Assembly: GCF_030272615.1 (NCBI RefSeq)
Contig: NC_081409.1
Location: 242,725,924 to 242,789,923 of the forward strand
Direction of reading: 5' to 3'
From: Cryptomeria japonica
Lineage: Eukaryota > Streptophyta > Pinopsida > Cupressales > Cupressaceae
Length of the DNA stretch: 64,000 bases
In this document: positions 33,194-45,198 of the stretch, in pieces
Layout: each line of letters opens with the position of its first letter
Numbering within the stretch: position 1 is the first letter of the stretch
The notes under the pieces: model-generated
The model's database searches: none
Told to the model about the DNA's origin: nothing
Seen by the model: the letters and a program-made list of their open reading frames with translations, nothing else
Position numbers and translations under genes: made by a program

Positions 33194-34881
33194 CTTTCGT
33201 AGTTTTTTCTTGACTGGCTTAACTCCTGGAGATGGACAAGTGATGCATGATTAAGTGTGGATCAATCTCGGGCATATCTGCATATGACCAAGCAAAGTTA
33301 ATTTGCTTTTCTTTAAAAAAAATGATAAATGCTGATCTTTCCTCCTCTGTCAGAGATTTTGCCAGGTGTATGTTTTTGGTTGCTTCTGTAGTACCAATGT
33401 TAATTGATTGAGTGGGCTCAATCAATATGGGTGATCGCTTATGAAAATGTTCAAGAAGAGTGTCAAGTCTCCCATCTTTAGGTGCCTTAAAAAGGTTTTC
33501 ACCTTCAGATGCGTCCTTTATTTTTAATTTTTTGTGATCTAGAGCTGCCATTGACTGGTTTTCAGCATCAAATCTTTTATTTGGTTCATTTTTGCAACTG
33601 AAAGACTTGGCACTCCCTTGGTTGCAAACATCATTACTGTGTTCACTAGTAAAGCCTATTTCTGAGTTAACGGTACATAGGTAGTGGATAATAGATTCAT
33701 CGTCTAGGAAAATTGGTATATCATGTATTTCGGGTTCATCCCAGTCAATGAGGTCGGGAAAGATAAGGTAAGGAATCGTTTGGTGGATCAAGTTCTGCTA
33801 TTGTAAGTGTCAAGATAGAGGTTTCATCGTGATTGGTTTGGGTGTTAAAGAAGTTCAGGATTTCATCGAGGTCTTCGATGGTATCATCCTCCGTATAGAC
33901 TTGTTCATAATGTTTCTGCTCGCTTTCCTTAGCGTCATAGATATTCTGTGGTCCAAATTCAGGTAGTCTAATTTCTGCGTTATGCTCTTCTTGAGAAAGG
34001 GATATGGAACTAGTATTTCCAGCGGTATCTTTAGTACCATTTGAGTAGCTACCCCATTCATATTCATTGGAATCAGTCTCAAAGTTATCATCCCAGATCT
34101 TTTCAGAGCTGTAAACAGGTATGTTGTATGGTGAAAATAGATCTTTGATGATTGATACCAATTTGCTGGCTTTTTCTGATTCTGCGTTAGATCCTGCTTC
34201 TATTCTTTGCATTTGTTCGTAGACTATTTTTTCCTGGGGAGGAATAATGATATCAGGAGGTAGTTCCACTTTTTTAGATATTGGTGTTTGAATATGAGCT
34301 ACTATTGCAGATATGGCTTTCTTGTGATTGAGGAGTTTCTCCTGATGTTGCTTCTGTTCTTTACGTTCACGGTCCTTGCGGATTGTTTCAGTTGACTCAA
34401 ATAGTGCTTCCTGCCAGGATTCTTCTTTGTACTTCTTCTTTGCTTTCCATTGAGGTTTTGGATTCATGCGTGGTATCTTTCTTAGTACGAAAGTGAGTTT
34501 ATAGCCCAATCCTGTTTTGTCTCTATTGAGCTCTGAAGGAAGGTCTATTGGTTCAGTGACTCCTTCTTTGCGTTTTCCAATAGGTCCTTTACCATTATAT
34601 CCCATTTGTTGCATGATTAAGTAGCCCTTTCCATATAGGTGTGTTGGTAGAACTATGTCCAAAGCAGCTGCTCTGCTATCTTCTTCCTCATCTTTGTATA
34701 ACCATCTAAGGATGTCCTTTTCCTTTGATTCATGTGCTAGAGTGCCGATTTGGATGAAGGTACCATCAAATTTGGTGATGGGTTGAGCTACCTGATGTGT
34801 TGATGTTGTAGGTAATCCATGAGATCTGGGTGATGTTGGTAAGTTAGCCAAACGCATAGGTTCCAAAGAGTATTCCCCCAT
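33194..34881 (-). pseudogene. Element B linker with G-patch-like domain
   Basis: Open for 378 codons from 34881. It starts with MGEYSLEPM (C: MGEYTLNQT), then YLIMQQMGYNGKGPIGK and KTGLGYKLTF, a better kept G-patch pattern than in C, then a charged, partly coiled region (ETIRKDRERKEQKQHQEK) and an acidic stretch (YTEDDTIEDLDEILNF). A change of frame near 33770 leads to FAWSYADMPEIDPHLIMHHL, the conserved lead-in to RT. Confidence 0.75.
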
Positions 34882-34896
34882 GCCTTGTTCTCTGAT

Positions 34897-35595
34897 TTAT
34901 ATTTTATGCTTGAAATCTCCAAGTAATGATTCAGACTTTGCCTTCTGTAGATCTGATGTTGAGGATTTTTGTTTTTCCCTATTATGGGGAACCAAACTGT
35001 CCTGGGCTACCCCCATTGCATTACAATGTTGAAATGGATTGTGATCAACAGATATAGAGACCTCTTGTCCGTTATAGGGAAATTTGACACACTGGTGATA
35101 CGTAGAAGGCATTGCTTGTATTTCATGTATCTAGGGTCATCCTAATAAAATATTGTATGTGAGGTCTATGTCTAAGACCTGGCACATGGTATCTCTTTGT
35201 ATGGGGCCAACTTGAATTGGTAATAATACTATCCCTTTAGAGGATCTTTCCTCATCATCATATGCCTTTATAGTAATTTTTTTGCGTGGATCAATAGACT
35301 CCTCTGAGAAGCCTAATGCACGGATAATTTTTAAGGTACATATATTAAGTCCAGCTCCTCCATCTATCAATACTCTTTTTACTCGGTGTTTATAGACGAT
35401 GACTTCAATATGGAGAGGAGTGTTATGCAGATGACTTAAGGAAGTATTATCATGATCTAAGAAGGTGAGATTATGAGGCCTTGTCATATGAGCGACCATG
35501 GCCTTGAATTTGTCAGCATCTAGATCTTGAGGTACATTGGTTTCCAACAGCGCTTGTTCCAATATGTCTTTGTGTTTTGGCAACAGTTTCAGCAA
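34897..35595 (-). pseudogene. Element B aspartic protease region
   Basis: KRVLIDGGAGLNICTLKII (about 35385-35330) is the catalytic loop with DGGA, as in C. ITIKAYDDEERSSKGIV and DIDLTYNILLG follow, then a stop at 35137 and MPSTYHQCVKFPYNGQEV. It would process the polyprotein; broken by stops. Confidence 0.85.
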
Positions 35596-35803
35596 TTCTA
35601 GTATAGATATTTGAGCAGGAGTTTTGCATAGTTAGCTGAATAAATCATACTGGATTTTTGGTATAGTGTTTGTTGTTGGTGTGTGGCCCTTGAAGACATA
35701 TTTCTGAGCTCTGGTTGTTACATTGACAGATTCATGATTATGCTGGTCTCAGATTGTGATGACGTTTACATGATTGTCTTCAGCTGATATGTGATTGATG
35801 GTG

Positions 35804-37601
35804 TTATTGTAGATGTGATTGATATGAGCTCCATGTGTATCGTTTGAGGTTGAAGCTCCATCTTTGTTGTAGTTTGGAAGAGGATTTTTTAAAGGCTCCA
35901 TGGTCACCATTTGTCTTGAGACCATCCATCGTTAAATCACCTCTATCAATCATGTCTTGAACAATGTTTTTCAATCTCATGCAATTGTTCGTTTGATGAC
36001 CTTTGTTGTGACGAAAATCACAAAAGTGTGAGTCATTCCACCAAGGTGGTTTGATTTGTGGTTCATAGTTGCTGATTGCGGGCAAAGAGATAATCTTGTT
36101 TGCCAAGAGTTCTCTGAATGCTGACTCCAGTGATTGTCCCAATGGTGTGAAGACACATTTTTGGAAATTGTTGGTGTCGTCTCGTGAATTGTTATTAGGT
36201 CCTTGATTTGTGGTTTTGTTATTAGGTCCTCGATTTGTGGTTTTATTTTGAGTATCGTTGGTGTTGTTTGTGTTAGCGTCCAGGTTAGCACCTTTGGGGT
36301 CCTTTGTAGCTTGATGATTTCCTGATAATGCGAGCACTGGCTGTTTAGATTTTGGATCATGTGATTCATTGCCTCCTTCGTTTCCATTGGTTTTGTTTCG
36401 AGTCCAGAATCTAGATTTGTCTAAGTTGGTGTTATTTTGGTTTTTGTAGTTTGATGAACCGGTTCCTTCTTTGAAGAATTTGAGCGTTCCTTTCTTGATA
36501 CATGCTTCTTCTACTTGAATGTCGTTTTCAATCAGTTTAGCGAAAAGACGGTATGCATTGGAGTTTGAGCCTGTAACTCATCTCACCATTCAAGTTGTCA
36601 ATGAAAATTTCCATTTTCTCTTTTTCAGGAACATCGCGAGGATATCGTGAAACCATACGTCGCCAACATTGAAGGAATACTATGAATGTTTCATTGTTTT
36701 TCTGTTTGGTGTTGCAGACGTCTAGCATGGTTATAGCATGTTGAATGTTATAGGAATACTGAGTGATAAATTTGTTGACTAGTTCATCAAATGATCTAAC
36801 AGGAGGTGTGATTTTGGATAACCATTCCATTGTTTGTCCTCTCAGACTTCTTGGGAATAACCTCATGAGATAGGTGTCGTCATGAGTGAATTCAAGGCTC
36901 ATGGTACAAAATTCTCTAACGTGATCACGGGGATCACTTTTCCCATCGTACTTGTCAAATTTAGGTACGTCTGAATTCAGAGGAAAAAGGATCATGTGCA
37001 ATCTTCTATCAAATGGATAAGGACAAATTTCATTTAGTGAATACCGTACTGTGGTCCCTTGTTGCATATCTTGCATTTGTCTTTGTAACATTTGCATTTG
37101 TTGAGTAAGGGCAACCAAAGGCTCGTTGTTTTGCCGAGGGAAGAATTCTTCCTTTGCATTAATCCTGGGTTGAAATGGTGTATGGAATGGTATGTTTTGT
37201 TTGGGGATGTGTTGCTCAGGGATGTTTTGCCCTAGTGTATGTTGTTCCGGTATGTTTTGTTCAGGAATATCTTGTTCAGGGTCACGTGCTCCCCTTTCTC
37301 ATTGTCATTCTTGATACTCGTATTGTTGAGACCTTGTTCTAAACATGTCTGTGTCAAAGTCTTCAGGGAGTTTAACCCCTTTGCTTGTAAGCATGAGTAG
37401 GTATTTTTCCTTGTCATTTTCCATGAGTCTTTCCACAAGTTTTTGGAACGAAGCACTTTCTTGGCATTCCTGAAGAAGTTCTTCAGAAATTTCAATATCC
37501 TCTAGATGTGGACCTTCAAAAAGATTTGATAACCTCCGATTCATATTGGATTCTGCTTGTGCCTCGCTTTGTTTGTTTTGTTGAGAGCGAGTAACAGACA
37601 T
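35804..37601 (-). pseudogene. Element B gag
   Basis: I place the start at the ATG at 37601 (MSVTRSQQNKQSEAQ) because it matches the start of C's Gag (METRLQKYRRETKEAQ after its first residue). The core lies at 37118-36537: ICPYPFDRRL, KFDKYDGKSDPRDHV, YLMRLFPRSLRGQTMEW, CNTKQKNNETF. The zinc knuckle CDFRHNKGHQTNNC (about 36025-35985) has Arg where C has the first His, so metal binding would be lost. Stops near 37305 and 36537 and frame changes between pieces. Confidence 0.87.
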
Positions 37602-38475
37602 TTTAGTAGAAGCTTTCTGTGATAAAGGGGACAAAATCCTCTTCGATATGTTGCTCAGGGGTGGGTGGTTCAAATCGGGGTGTGTTGTAAGTGATGCACT
37701 CGTCGGGAAAGAATGTCGGATTGATCTTTCCTCCATGGTTTATGATTTGACTGAATGCAGACTTTTGACAATATGCCCTAGTCTTCAAAGGCTCTTTGTC
37801 AAATTCGTTGGATTTGTTTTGGATATAAAGTTTGACGTGATGAAGGAATGTTCGATGAGATTTGAAGAGTTGACGATTGATGTATAAAAATTTATTTCCT
37901 TTGACAAATTTGGAAAAACTTGGTTGGTGTTTCTTCAACGTGGTGTTACGATAAATATTTTTTCTTCTCAGAATATGGGGATTAGTCATGCATAAGTGAT
38001 TTAATGGTTTCCTTTGAGTTACTTTGGATTTATTTTGATCTTGTTTTGAAAACTCAAGTTTTACTTTATCAAAGTGAAGGTTTAGATGCCCCCTCACGAC
38101 AAAGTGTGTCAAATGATATGGATAAAGTCTCCTGATATGGAAACTTGATTTAACAACCTGAGATTTTGAACAAGTGTTTTTGAGATATAATCTGTGAGAT
38201 AATAAAGGACCTATTCATCACTTGCGATGATGTTTCCCGATTTTGATAGGATAGATATGTTTATCGTGCAATCAGTTTTGGATTTTGGACAACTTTTGTT
38301 TTGACACGAAATTTGCTCAAGGAATAGTTTTTAAAGCTTTGTTTTTGATACTCTTGTTTGACGAAAATGAAGCTGATGAAAGGATGTTCCCAAAAATGCT
38401 TTCTAAATTTTCAAAACTTTCCACTGTTTTGCCCCCTGTTTTATGGGTTTCATCATGCACTAAAATAGAGACAGA

Positions 38476-38830
38476 ATGCGCTACAAAAATTTCTTGATGC
38501 GCTAGGGAAAAGACCCCATGCGGTAGGCTGCCCTGGTCTACGTGCTAATTGGTTGAGACTGTTAAAATTTGTTTTCTATTTTTGCCTAAAAGATCATGCG
38601 CTAGTATGGGCCTTCCACGCGCTAATTGATAAACCTGATGCGCTAGAGATTGACTCCCATGCGCTAAGCTGATGCTTTGACACGCTAGACTGTTTTTCGG
38701 ATGCGCTAACTATTTAACGTTGTTTCTAAATTTTGGTAAAGCACTACTGTTAAAACTGGATGCGCTAAAGCGAAGTTTTGATGCACTAAAAGATGTATCA
38801 CATGCACTAAGAAGTTGCTCTCACGCGCTA
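38476..38830 (-). repeat. Leader motif cluster 2 of B: TAGCGCAT, 21-bp steps
   Basis: Plus-strand ATGCGCTA-type copies start at 38476, 38497, 38518, 38540, 38596, 38617, 38638, 38659, 38680, 38701, 38739, 38760, 38781, 38802 and 38823. Within runs the step is 21 bp (22 once). In the direction of gag-pol transcription the motif reads TAGCGCAT. Spacers differ, with ctgttt fragments recurring. Confidence 0.92.
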
Positions 38831-40366
38831 GACTGCCCTGATATTTTCTTTTGTTTGGTTGTTGCAATTTTTGAAATTTGTTGTGAGTTTTTCAGTACTA
38901 ATAGATGATTTTCTGAAGTAATAAATGAAAACACAACACCAAAGAGACAACCATTTTGCTTAATCTAACAATAAGTGTATGTTCTGCAAGGATGTGTTCA
39001 AATCCCCAATGTTTTAATAGGTTTGGATACAAATAATACACTTCAGAAAGACTCTTTATTCAAGGGTCATAAATAATACCATAGCCCACTAGTCTCGATA
39101 CTCCGTTAGCTCAAACAACTGTGTCACCCCCTAGGGGGCGCCCATTTTTTCTCCTTTTGCCAGAAATTAACCCAAAGTGAATTGCTTCACAATTGAGTAG
39201 TTATCTTGGGAGATATATGGTGAGTGATCTTGGGGGCGAATTCTTCCCCACCCTTGCACTATGATATTACAAATGTCTGGTTACTGACTTGGCTCAAGGT
39301 TTCTACTTCTAAGGTTCTTAATCAAGCTTCTTGTTCAGCTATCAGTGATAAACTCTCTCAGGAGGCTTCCCAACCTTTAGAACAAAAGGCTTTACGTATC
39401 TCAAGGATACTAGGGGAAGGCTAATCGCTGCGCACAACCGTTGAAAAGGACTTTCATCACTTTTCACTTTTGATTATAGTGGGTTGAAACACTTGGCGTC
39501 AAATTCGTTTCCCACTTAGGTCATTCCCTTCACACCGGCCATAAATGGCTTCAAGAGTTGATTTCAACCCCTCAGGAAGGCAGGCCTGCTAAAGGGTTTT
39601 ATTTACTTGAAATACCGAAAGCATAAGAGTAGTCTGGCTTTTTGATCACCCAGTTAAGGGGAGAGCATATACCTTCTACTTTCGAGACAAGGCAATCAAG
39701 TTGTTCTTTTTACCTTTCCAATCAGTGATTTTCTAAGATCTATATGGAGATTTTGCTCCATGAAAACGTGGTGTTCCTTTTATTTCCCTCAAAGCAATGA
39801 TTTTCTAGTTTATTGAAAAGAAAAGGTCAACAAAGCAAAATTTCGATCTTGGTCAACAAAACAAAAGCGATGTATGGTCAACAAAATAAAGCGATCAAAA
39901 GGGGAAGAACTTCCCTCTTTGATTGTAACTGACTTTTGTGACTTAGTGTGATTCTTTACTTTGCCCAAATTTAAAAAATGGATCCTTTTAGGCACAAAAG
40001 GATGGTGACATTCTTTTTAAGCCCTTTGCAAAATGAAAATTTGGCTAGTTCTTTTTAAAAGGCCAAATTAAGGATTTTCTTCCTAGAAAAGCATGAAAAG
40101 ATTTTGATTTGTGATTCGTTTTAGGTAACCAAATGAAATATGAGTTCAATTTTAAGAAAAAGAAGTTCAAATTTTAAACTAACTTAACGAAGTTAGTAAA
40201 AACTCTAATTATCTTAATAGTCTTAAAACTAAGCTCCTATCTGCAAGAAAATCGTTAGAATCCTACAAAATAACAAGCAAAAAATGTTAGATAACTGGTG
40301 GACTTCAACAAGTCTAATTTTATCCTCGGTTATAGATTTTATTTTTCTCATCTTTGTCTGTCTATG

Positions 40367-40641
40367 ATGCGCTACAAAACAAACTGTACGCACTACAATA
40401 TAACAGTGATGCGCTAAAAGATGGCAGAGATGCGCTATACTGTTTTCAGGATGCGCTAGGATGGATTCCGGATGCGCTGCTCTGTTTTTCTCCCGCACCG
40501 AGACCTACAGGAAAATATTAGTGGGATGATGCACCAAGGTAAAGACTTTACGTGCTACAAGATGGACCCAACGCACTGAACAGTAAGCGGGATGCGCTAG
40601 ACTGTTAACCAGATGCGCTAGGGAATGTTTCCCACGCGATG
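40367..40641 (-). repeat. Leader motif cluster 1 of B: TAGCGCAT, exact 21-bp steps
   Basis: Plus-strand ATGCGCTA-type copies start at 40367, 40388, 40409, 40430, 40451, 40472 and (degenerate) 40493, then in a shifted register 40529, 40550, 40571, 40592, 40613 and 40634. All steps inside each run are exactly 21 bp. The cluster begins about 70 bp after the PBS, the place of cluster 1 in C. Confidence 0.93.
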
Positions 40642-40707
40642 ATTCTTGTTTCCCGCAGACCTGCAAAAGTGGTTAAATTCAAAAACCGATTTGATATATG
40701 GAGTCGG

Positions 40708-40725
40708 GCCCCATGGTGGGCGCCA
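40708..40725 (-). other. Element B primer binding site
   Basis: TGGCGCCCACCATGGGGC on the minus strand, four bases after the 5' LTR. It begins TGG as a complement of tRNA CCA; the exact tRNA is not determined. Confidence 0.8.
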
Positions 40726-40729
40726 GAAA

Positions 40730-42172
40730 TGTATGCGGAAAAAGCGGGTCGATAGAACTTAAAATGTGAAAAATGAAGCCTAAGGAGCCTTGCTCGCACA
40801 CCCACAGGACTTCTTGGTGCAAGCTATGGAGTCATGAACTATGGCTTAGCTTCCCAAGGTTGGTTCCATGGTTCTCTATCTCACAAGGTCCCTCAAACCA
40901 ATGTCTCTGTTCTCAAATCACTGAGCAAAGTGCTTTAGGGATGACAAATGCAAGAATGAGGGATGCTTTGGTTGATTTTAAGATGAAATGCATCCTAAAC
41001 TATACATGATCCTATAAATGCAATAAAATAGATTATAAGATGACAAGATTAGTAGCAAGACTATCCTAGCATGATATACTAGTCTGTGATTAAGCTAAAT
41101 GATAAAGAAAATACTCTAAACATGCATATTTAGATTAATTCCTGTTGAAAAGAGAGGCTGAATGATGAGCACAAATGATATATTAAAGCTTGGATGGATT
41201 TTAGTAGAAGTGTGATGCTAAAGACTTGGATGATTAAAATGGAAGAATGAGAGCTCTATTTATAGCAAAAATAGGGCAATGAATGGCCAGGATTGAAAGA
41301 GGTAATCAAGGGTTGAGTTTGAAAGTTAGGAATCCATGTTTGCAATTTGCACCAATGAAATGGTGACAATTGTCAACATAAGGTTGGTTGAGAGGAGATG
41401 CGAGAAGCATTAAATTCTTGAGAAGACCTCGTGGTTATCTTAGGGGGTAAGGGTTATGGTTAAGTTAGGACTACCCATTGGATAAAGCTTTTACCCAAAG
41501 GATAAACTCTTGTGCAAAGGATTAAGGATAACCATGGTCAAAGCAATAAATGCTTGATGAGACCCTTGGGTTACATGGAGGTTGAGTTTAGGAAAATTCT
41601 TTAATCATGCTAAAGGGTTGAGTTAACCATTAATGGTTTGGGAGACTTTCAAAGTTAAGTGGTTGAAGCCTTTAAGGGTTTTCAAAGACTTTGAGGATTT
41701 GAGAAGTGACTTCCCCTTGCTTAGGGATGTGACAATATTTAGAAGATGGGTTAGGTTAATTTAGAAGTGATTAGGAGAGTCTAGAAGGGGTTAGGAATAG
41801 GGTTTAGGAAGCAAGTGGGAGATGTAGGATTTTGAAAGTGGATGAAGGAATAATAGGATTTAATTGAATAAAATGAATTTAATTCAATTTGGTTGCAATA
41901 GGGGAAATTAAATAAATTAGATTTATTCAATTTAGGATAAACTATTTAATTAAATTTGAATTTAATTTAAAAGTGGATAGGGGATTTAATTGAATAAAAT
42001 GATTTATCCTATTAAATGGTAAAAGAGGTCTAGTGAATTTAATTAAATAAACGGAGTAATTTACTTAATTAAATAGAGGAATGTGAGTAACTCAATTAAA
42101 TTGGATTTAATTAAATAGAGAAATGAACATAAGATATTCATTTAGGAATATGGTCATTTTTATACGTCTACA
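40730..42172 (-). repeat. Element B 5' LTR
   Basis: 1443 bp, the copy from which gag-pol transcription would start on the minus strand. TATA-like ctataaatag at about 41262-41253. It is 23 bp longer than the 3' copy, with small indels such as an extra tttattcaatttaggataaa block near 41927-41950. The right target duplication ctttc follows at 42173-42177. Confidence 0.94.
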
Positions 42173-43634
42173 CTTTCGACTCCATAAAAAAGGGTAAGGA
42201 AGAAATTACTCATGGAGAATCTAGTGAAGACTCGGACACAGTGGTAGAAAACTTTGCAAGGAAGCTTAAAAGAGGATCTGGTAAGTACAAAGGAAAATTA
42301 CCTCTCAAATGTTTTAATTGTGGTAAAATAGGACACTGCGCTTCAAAATGTCCCTATGGTGAGAATGCTAGAGAGGAGCAACAAAGAACCAGCAGACCTT
42401 TGGGTAAGGGTAAAAAAAAGAAAGCCTACCGACAAGATAGATGAAGCTACCAGAAGCATAATAGCCTATATATTTTTTAAGATGATGCCATAGATGAAGA
42501 AAGTGCCTCATAAAATCATTGTTGCGAGGATGAAAGAGAAACTAATCTCTTTATGGCACTAGATGAACCAATTGATGAAGCTAATGAAGATGAAGACATT
42601 GAATCTCAAGTGGACTTGGAAGGTGAGCTCATAAGTGCTCTTGAGGAGTTGAGTAAAACAAGAAGAGAACTCAAAAAGGTTAAGTGTGTTGTTGTAGAAG
42701 AACAAAATCATTTGAAGCAATCACTTGAGGAGACCAAGAAAATAATTTCTGATCTGAAACTCCAATTGGAAGAAGCTATAAGGATAGGTGAAGTTACATC
42801 CTCTGATTTGATAAAGAAGGAGAAGGAGCATCAGAATCTAGAAGAAGAAATTGTAAGGCTAAAAAAGTAGCACAGATGAATTGAAGATGATAAGCAAATA
42901 TGAGAGCAACACTGAAGCCTTGGACAAGATGTTGAGTAATCAAAAGCACTCAAAAGATACCAGAGGTATAGGTTTTGAAGAAGGACAAAGTTCCAATAGT
43001 AAAGACACATCAGGAAGGAGATACAGTTTACTTCTTCAAGTGAGAGTAAAGAAAAAAAAGGCTTTACTGTCAACAAAGCTACTGAGAAAAAGACCTATGC
43101 TGAAGCCACAAGAAATCAACCTGTGAACCAGAATGCTCAAACCTTGAACCGAGAGGCTCACTGTCTGTACCAAAATGCATATCCTAAAGGCAAGTCCAAG
43201 GTTGATAACGAAGGGTTCACTAGAGTCTATAACGTGAGAAGAAGACACTCGGTGAGACAAAGGTTTTCCGGTTCCAAGAGACAAGATTGGTATGTACCCA
43301 AATTCCATGCTTACTGTTACCAGTGTAATAAGTTTGGTCATAGAATTGTTGATTGTAGATTTATGTGTAAGCCCCCTACTAGTTTTGAAAGTAGAAATTC
43401 ATTTGCTTCACTCCACAAGATGAATGTTATTTATTATCAATGTAATGAGTTTGTTCATAAGAGTTATGATTGTAGGAGAAGTTAGTCAGTATCCTATAGT
43501 AATTTTTCAAGTTCATCTTTTAATGTCGATGTGAATACTATCATTGTCAAAATATTGGCCACATTCCAAAGCATTGCAAACTCAGGGCATCTAAGCAAAA
43601 GAAGTCAGTACCGGATTAGAGACCAAAAGCAAAA
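42173..43634 (+). pseudogene. Element A gag, C-terminal part with zinc knuckles and coiled coil
   Basis: The frame resumes after element B. A CCHC knuckle CFNCGKIGHCASKCPYG lies at about 42309-42360, followed by Lys-rich sequence, an acidic stretch (EANEDEDIESQVDLEG) and a long heptad-like helix (SALEELSKTRRELKKV...EKEHQNLEEEIVRLKK, about 42630-42867). Two further knuckles follow: YCYQCNKFGHRIVDCRF (about 43316) and a degraded YYQCNEFVHKSYDC (about 43433), where the Gly of the CCHC motif is lost. Stops at 42442 and 42868, then others. Extra knuckles and a coiled coil after the first CCHC box recall Sirevirus Gag. Confidence 0.8.
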
Positions 43635-43926
43635 TTGGAGAAGAAAATTACAGCAGACAAGATGAAGGAAGCCAACCCAGTTTGGGTTGAGAATGATAGG
43701 AATAAAGAAGAATCGAGTCTGATTGTCCAGACTGCCCTGCATGCAGAAAGAAGAAATTTATGGGTAGTTGATAGTGGTTGTTCCAATCACATTACCAGAG
43801 ACAAAAAGAAGTTCATCAAGTTTGATGATTGGAATGGAGGTTTGGTGACAACTCTTCCATCGAGATAAAAGGCAAAGGTACTCTGAATATAGATGGCAAA
43901 TTAAAAGAACATGATGTATATACTAT
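43635..43926 (+). pseudogene. Element A protease
   Basis: NLWVVDSGCSNHITRDKKKF (about 43757-43816) is the copia protease active site, with the DSG triad and the following CSNH(I/M)T typical of plant copia. The open piece ends at TAA 43866 after a frame change; the next piece of pol is in another frame. It would cleave the polyprotein. Confidence 0.85.
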
Positions 43927-45198
43927 GTGGAAGGACTAAAACATAATTTTCTAAGTGTGAGCAAGGTGTGTGATAAAGGATACAAATTCACATTTAACTC
44001 TACTGGTTGTCAGATAAGGAAGGAAAGTACCAGACAGATTGTTGCAGAAGGTAAAAGGATAGATGGAAATGTGTACAATCTGAAGAAATTCTTTGAGTCC
44101 CAATGCATGATGGGACAAGTAGATGAGAGTTTGTTGTGGCATAGAACATTAGGCCATATAAACTTTGGTAATCTGGTTAAGGTGAGAAAGAAAGGCTATG
44201 TGAGACATATACCACCGATCATCAAACCGACAAGCACCTTTTGTGATGAATGTTTAAGAGGTAAGCAAACTAAGGTAACCTTCAAGACCAAAGAACAAAA
44301 TACCTCAAGGCCCTTAGAACTTGTGCATACAGATTTGTTTGGTCCAACTAGAACAATAGCTTTAGCTGGTGAGAGATACTTCATGGTGTTCATTGATGAT
44401 TTCTCAAGAATGACATGGGTCACTTTTCTACATGACAAATCACGAGCATATGAGAGGTTCAAAATCTTTTGAAAGATGGTCAAGAGGGAAAGTGGATGTA
44501 ACATGAAGTTTCTGAGATCTGACCGGGGTAGTGAGTTCACAACAAATGAGTTTGTAGACTACTGTGAGAGACATGGAATCAGAAGATAGTATTCAGCCCC
44601 AAGAACACCACAGCAAAATGGTGTTGTAGAAAGTAAAAACCGGACTATCAAGGAGATGGCGAGAACTATGTTTAATGAAGCAAACATACCGGATATGTAC
44701 TGGAAGGAAGTAGTTCATACTGTTGTATATACACTAAACTGGGTTCAACTGAGAACAAATAGCAAAATGACACCTTATGAACTGTGGTATGACCGAAAGG
44801 CATCAGTTAAATATTTCAAAGTTTTTGGAAGTAAATGCTTGATCAAGAGGGATGAAGATAGTTTAGGTGCTTTTGATTCTAGGAATGATGAAGGCATCTT
44901 CTTAGGTTACTCTACTCACAACAAAGCCTACAAATGCTACAATAAAAGACTGAGAAGAGTCATTGAAAGTGTGCATGCAAGAGTTGATGAATATTTTCAT
45001 AAAGGCAAACAAGTACAAGTAAACCGGTATGATGATTCATGTGATAAAGATGAAGTTCAGTCAGAAAATGAACCGGGAGAAGCTCCCAGCAAGACCCCTA
45101 ACAGATATGTGTAGAAAAATCACCTAGAAGAGCAGATTATAGGAAATAGAAGTGACGGTGTACAAACAAGAAGAAGACTTCCCCGAAACAATGAACAA
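43927..45198 (+). pseudogene. Element A integrase
   Basis: The pre-integrase zinc domain is WHRTLGHINFGNLVKV...CDECLRGKQT (about 44137-44265). The catalytic core has HTDLFGPTR (first Asp), SDRGSEFTT (second Asp) and QQNGVVESKNR (Glu), then FGSKCLIKRDEDSLGAFDSR...FLGYS. In-frame TGA 44470 and TAG 44587 fit CGA and CAG codons. TAG at 45112 ends the piece and the frame goes on to RT in the same phase. Integrase upstream of RT is diagnostic for Ty1/copia. Confidence 0.9.

Larger units (their letters stand above)
37602..40707 (-). other. Element B untranslated leader
   Basis: About 3.1 kb between PBS and gag. It contains two 21-bp-spaced motif clusters and, between them, about 1.5 kb with GC-rich folded stretches, including the 12-bp perfect palindrome CCCCCTAGGGGG (39127-39138). 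I see no ORF supported by a domain; Ogre-type elements have an extra ORF upstream of gag, and none is evident here. Confidence 0.6.
7862..42172 (-). mobile_element. Element B: Tat-like Ty3/gypsy retrotransposon with antisense PMD gene (minus strand)
   Basis: LTRs at 42172-40730 (5') and 9281-7862 (3'), ctttc duplication, PBS at 40725-40708 and polypurine tract at 9295-9282 set the orientation. Without element C it is about 18.3 kb. Order on the minus strand: 5' LTR, PBS, leader with two 21-bp-spaced motif clusters, gag, protease, G-patch-like linker, RT, RNase H, a second RNase H-like domain, integrase (interrupted by C), spacer, antisense PMD gene, 3' LTR. Dual RNase H, great length and an extra ORF after pol fit the Tat lineage, which includes Ogre- and Grande-type elements. 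LTRs differ by about 5% by eye in the first 320 bp. Confidence 0.92.
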
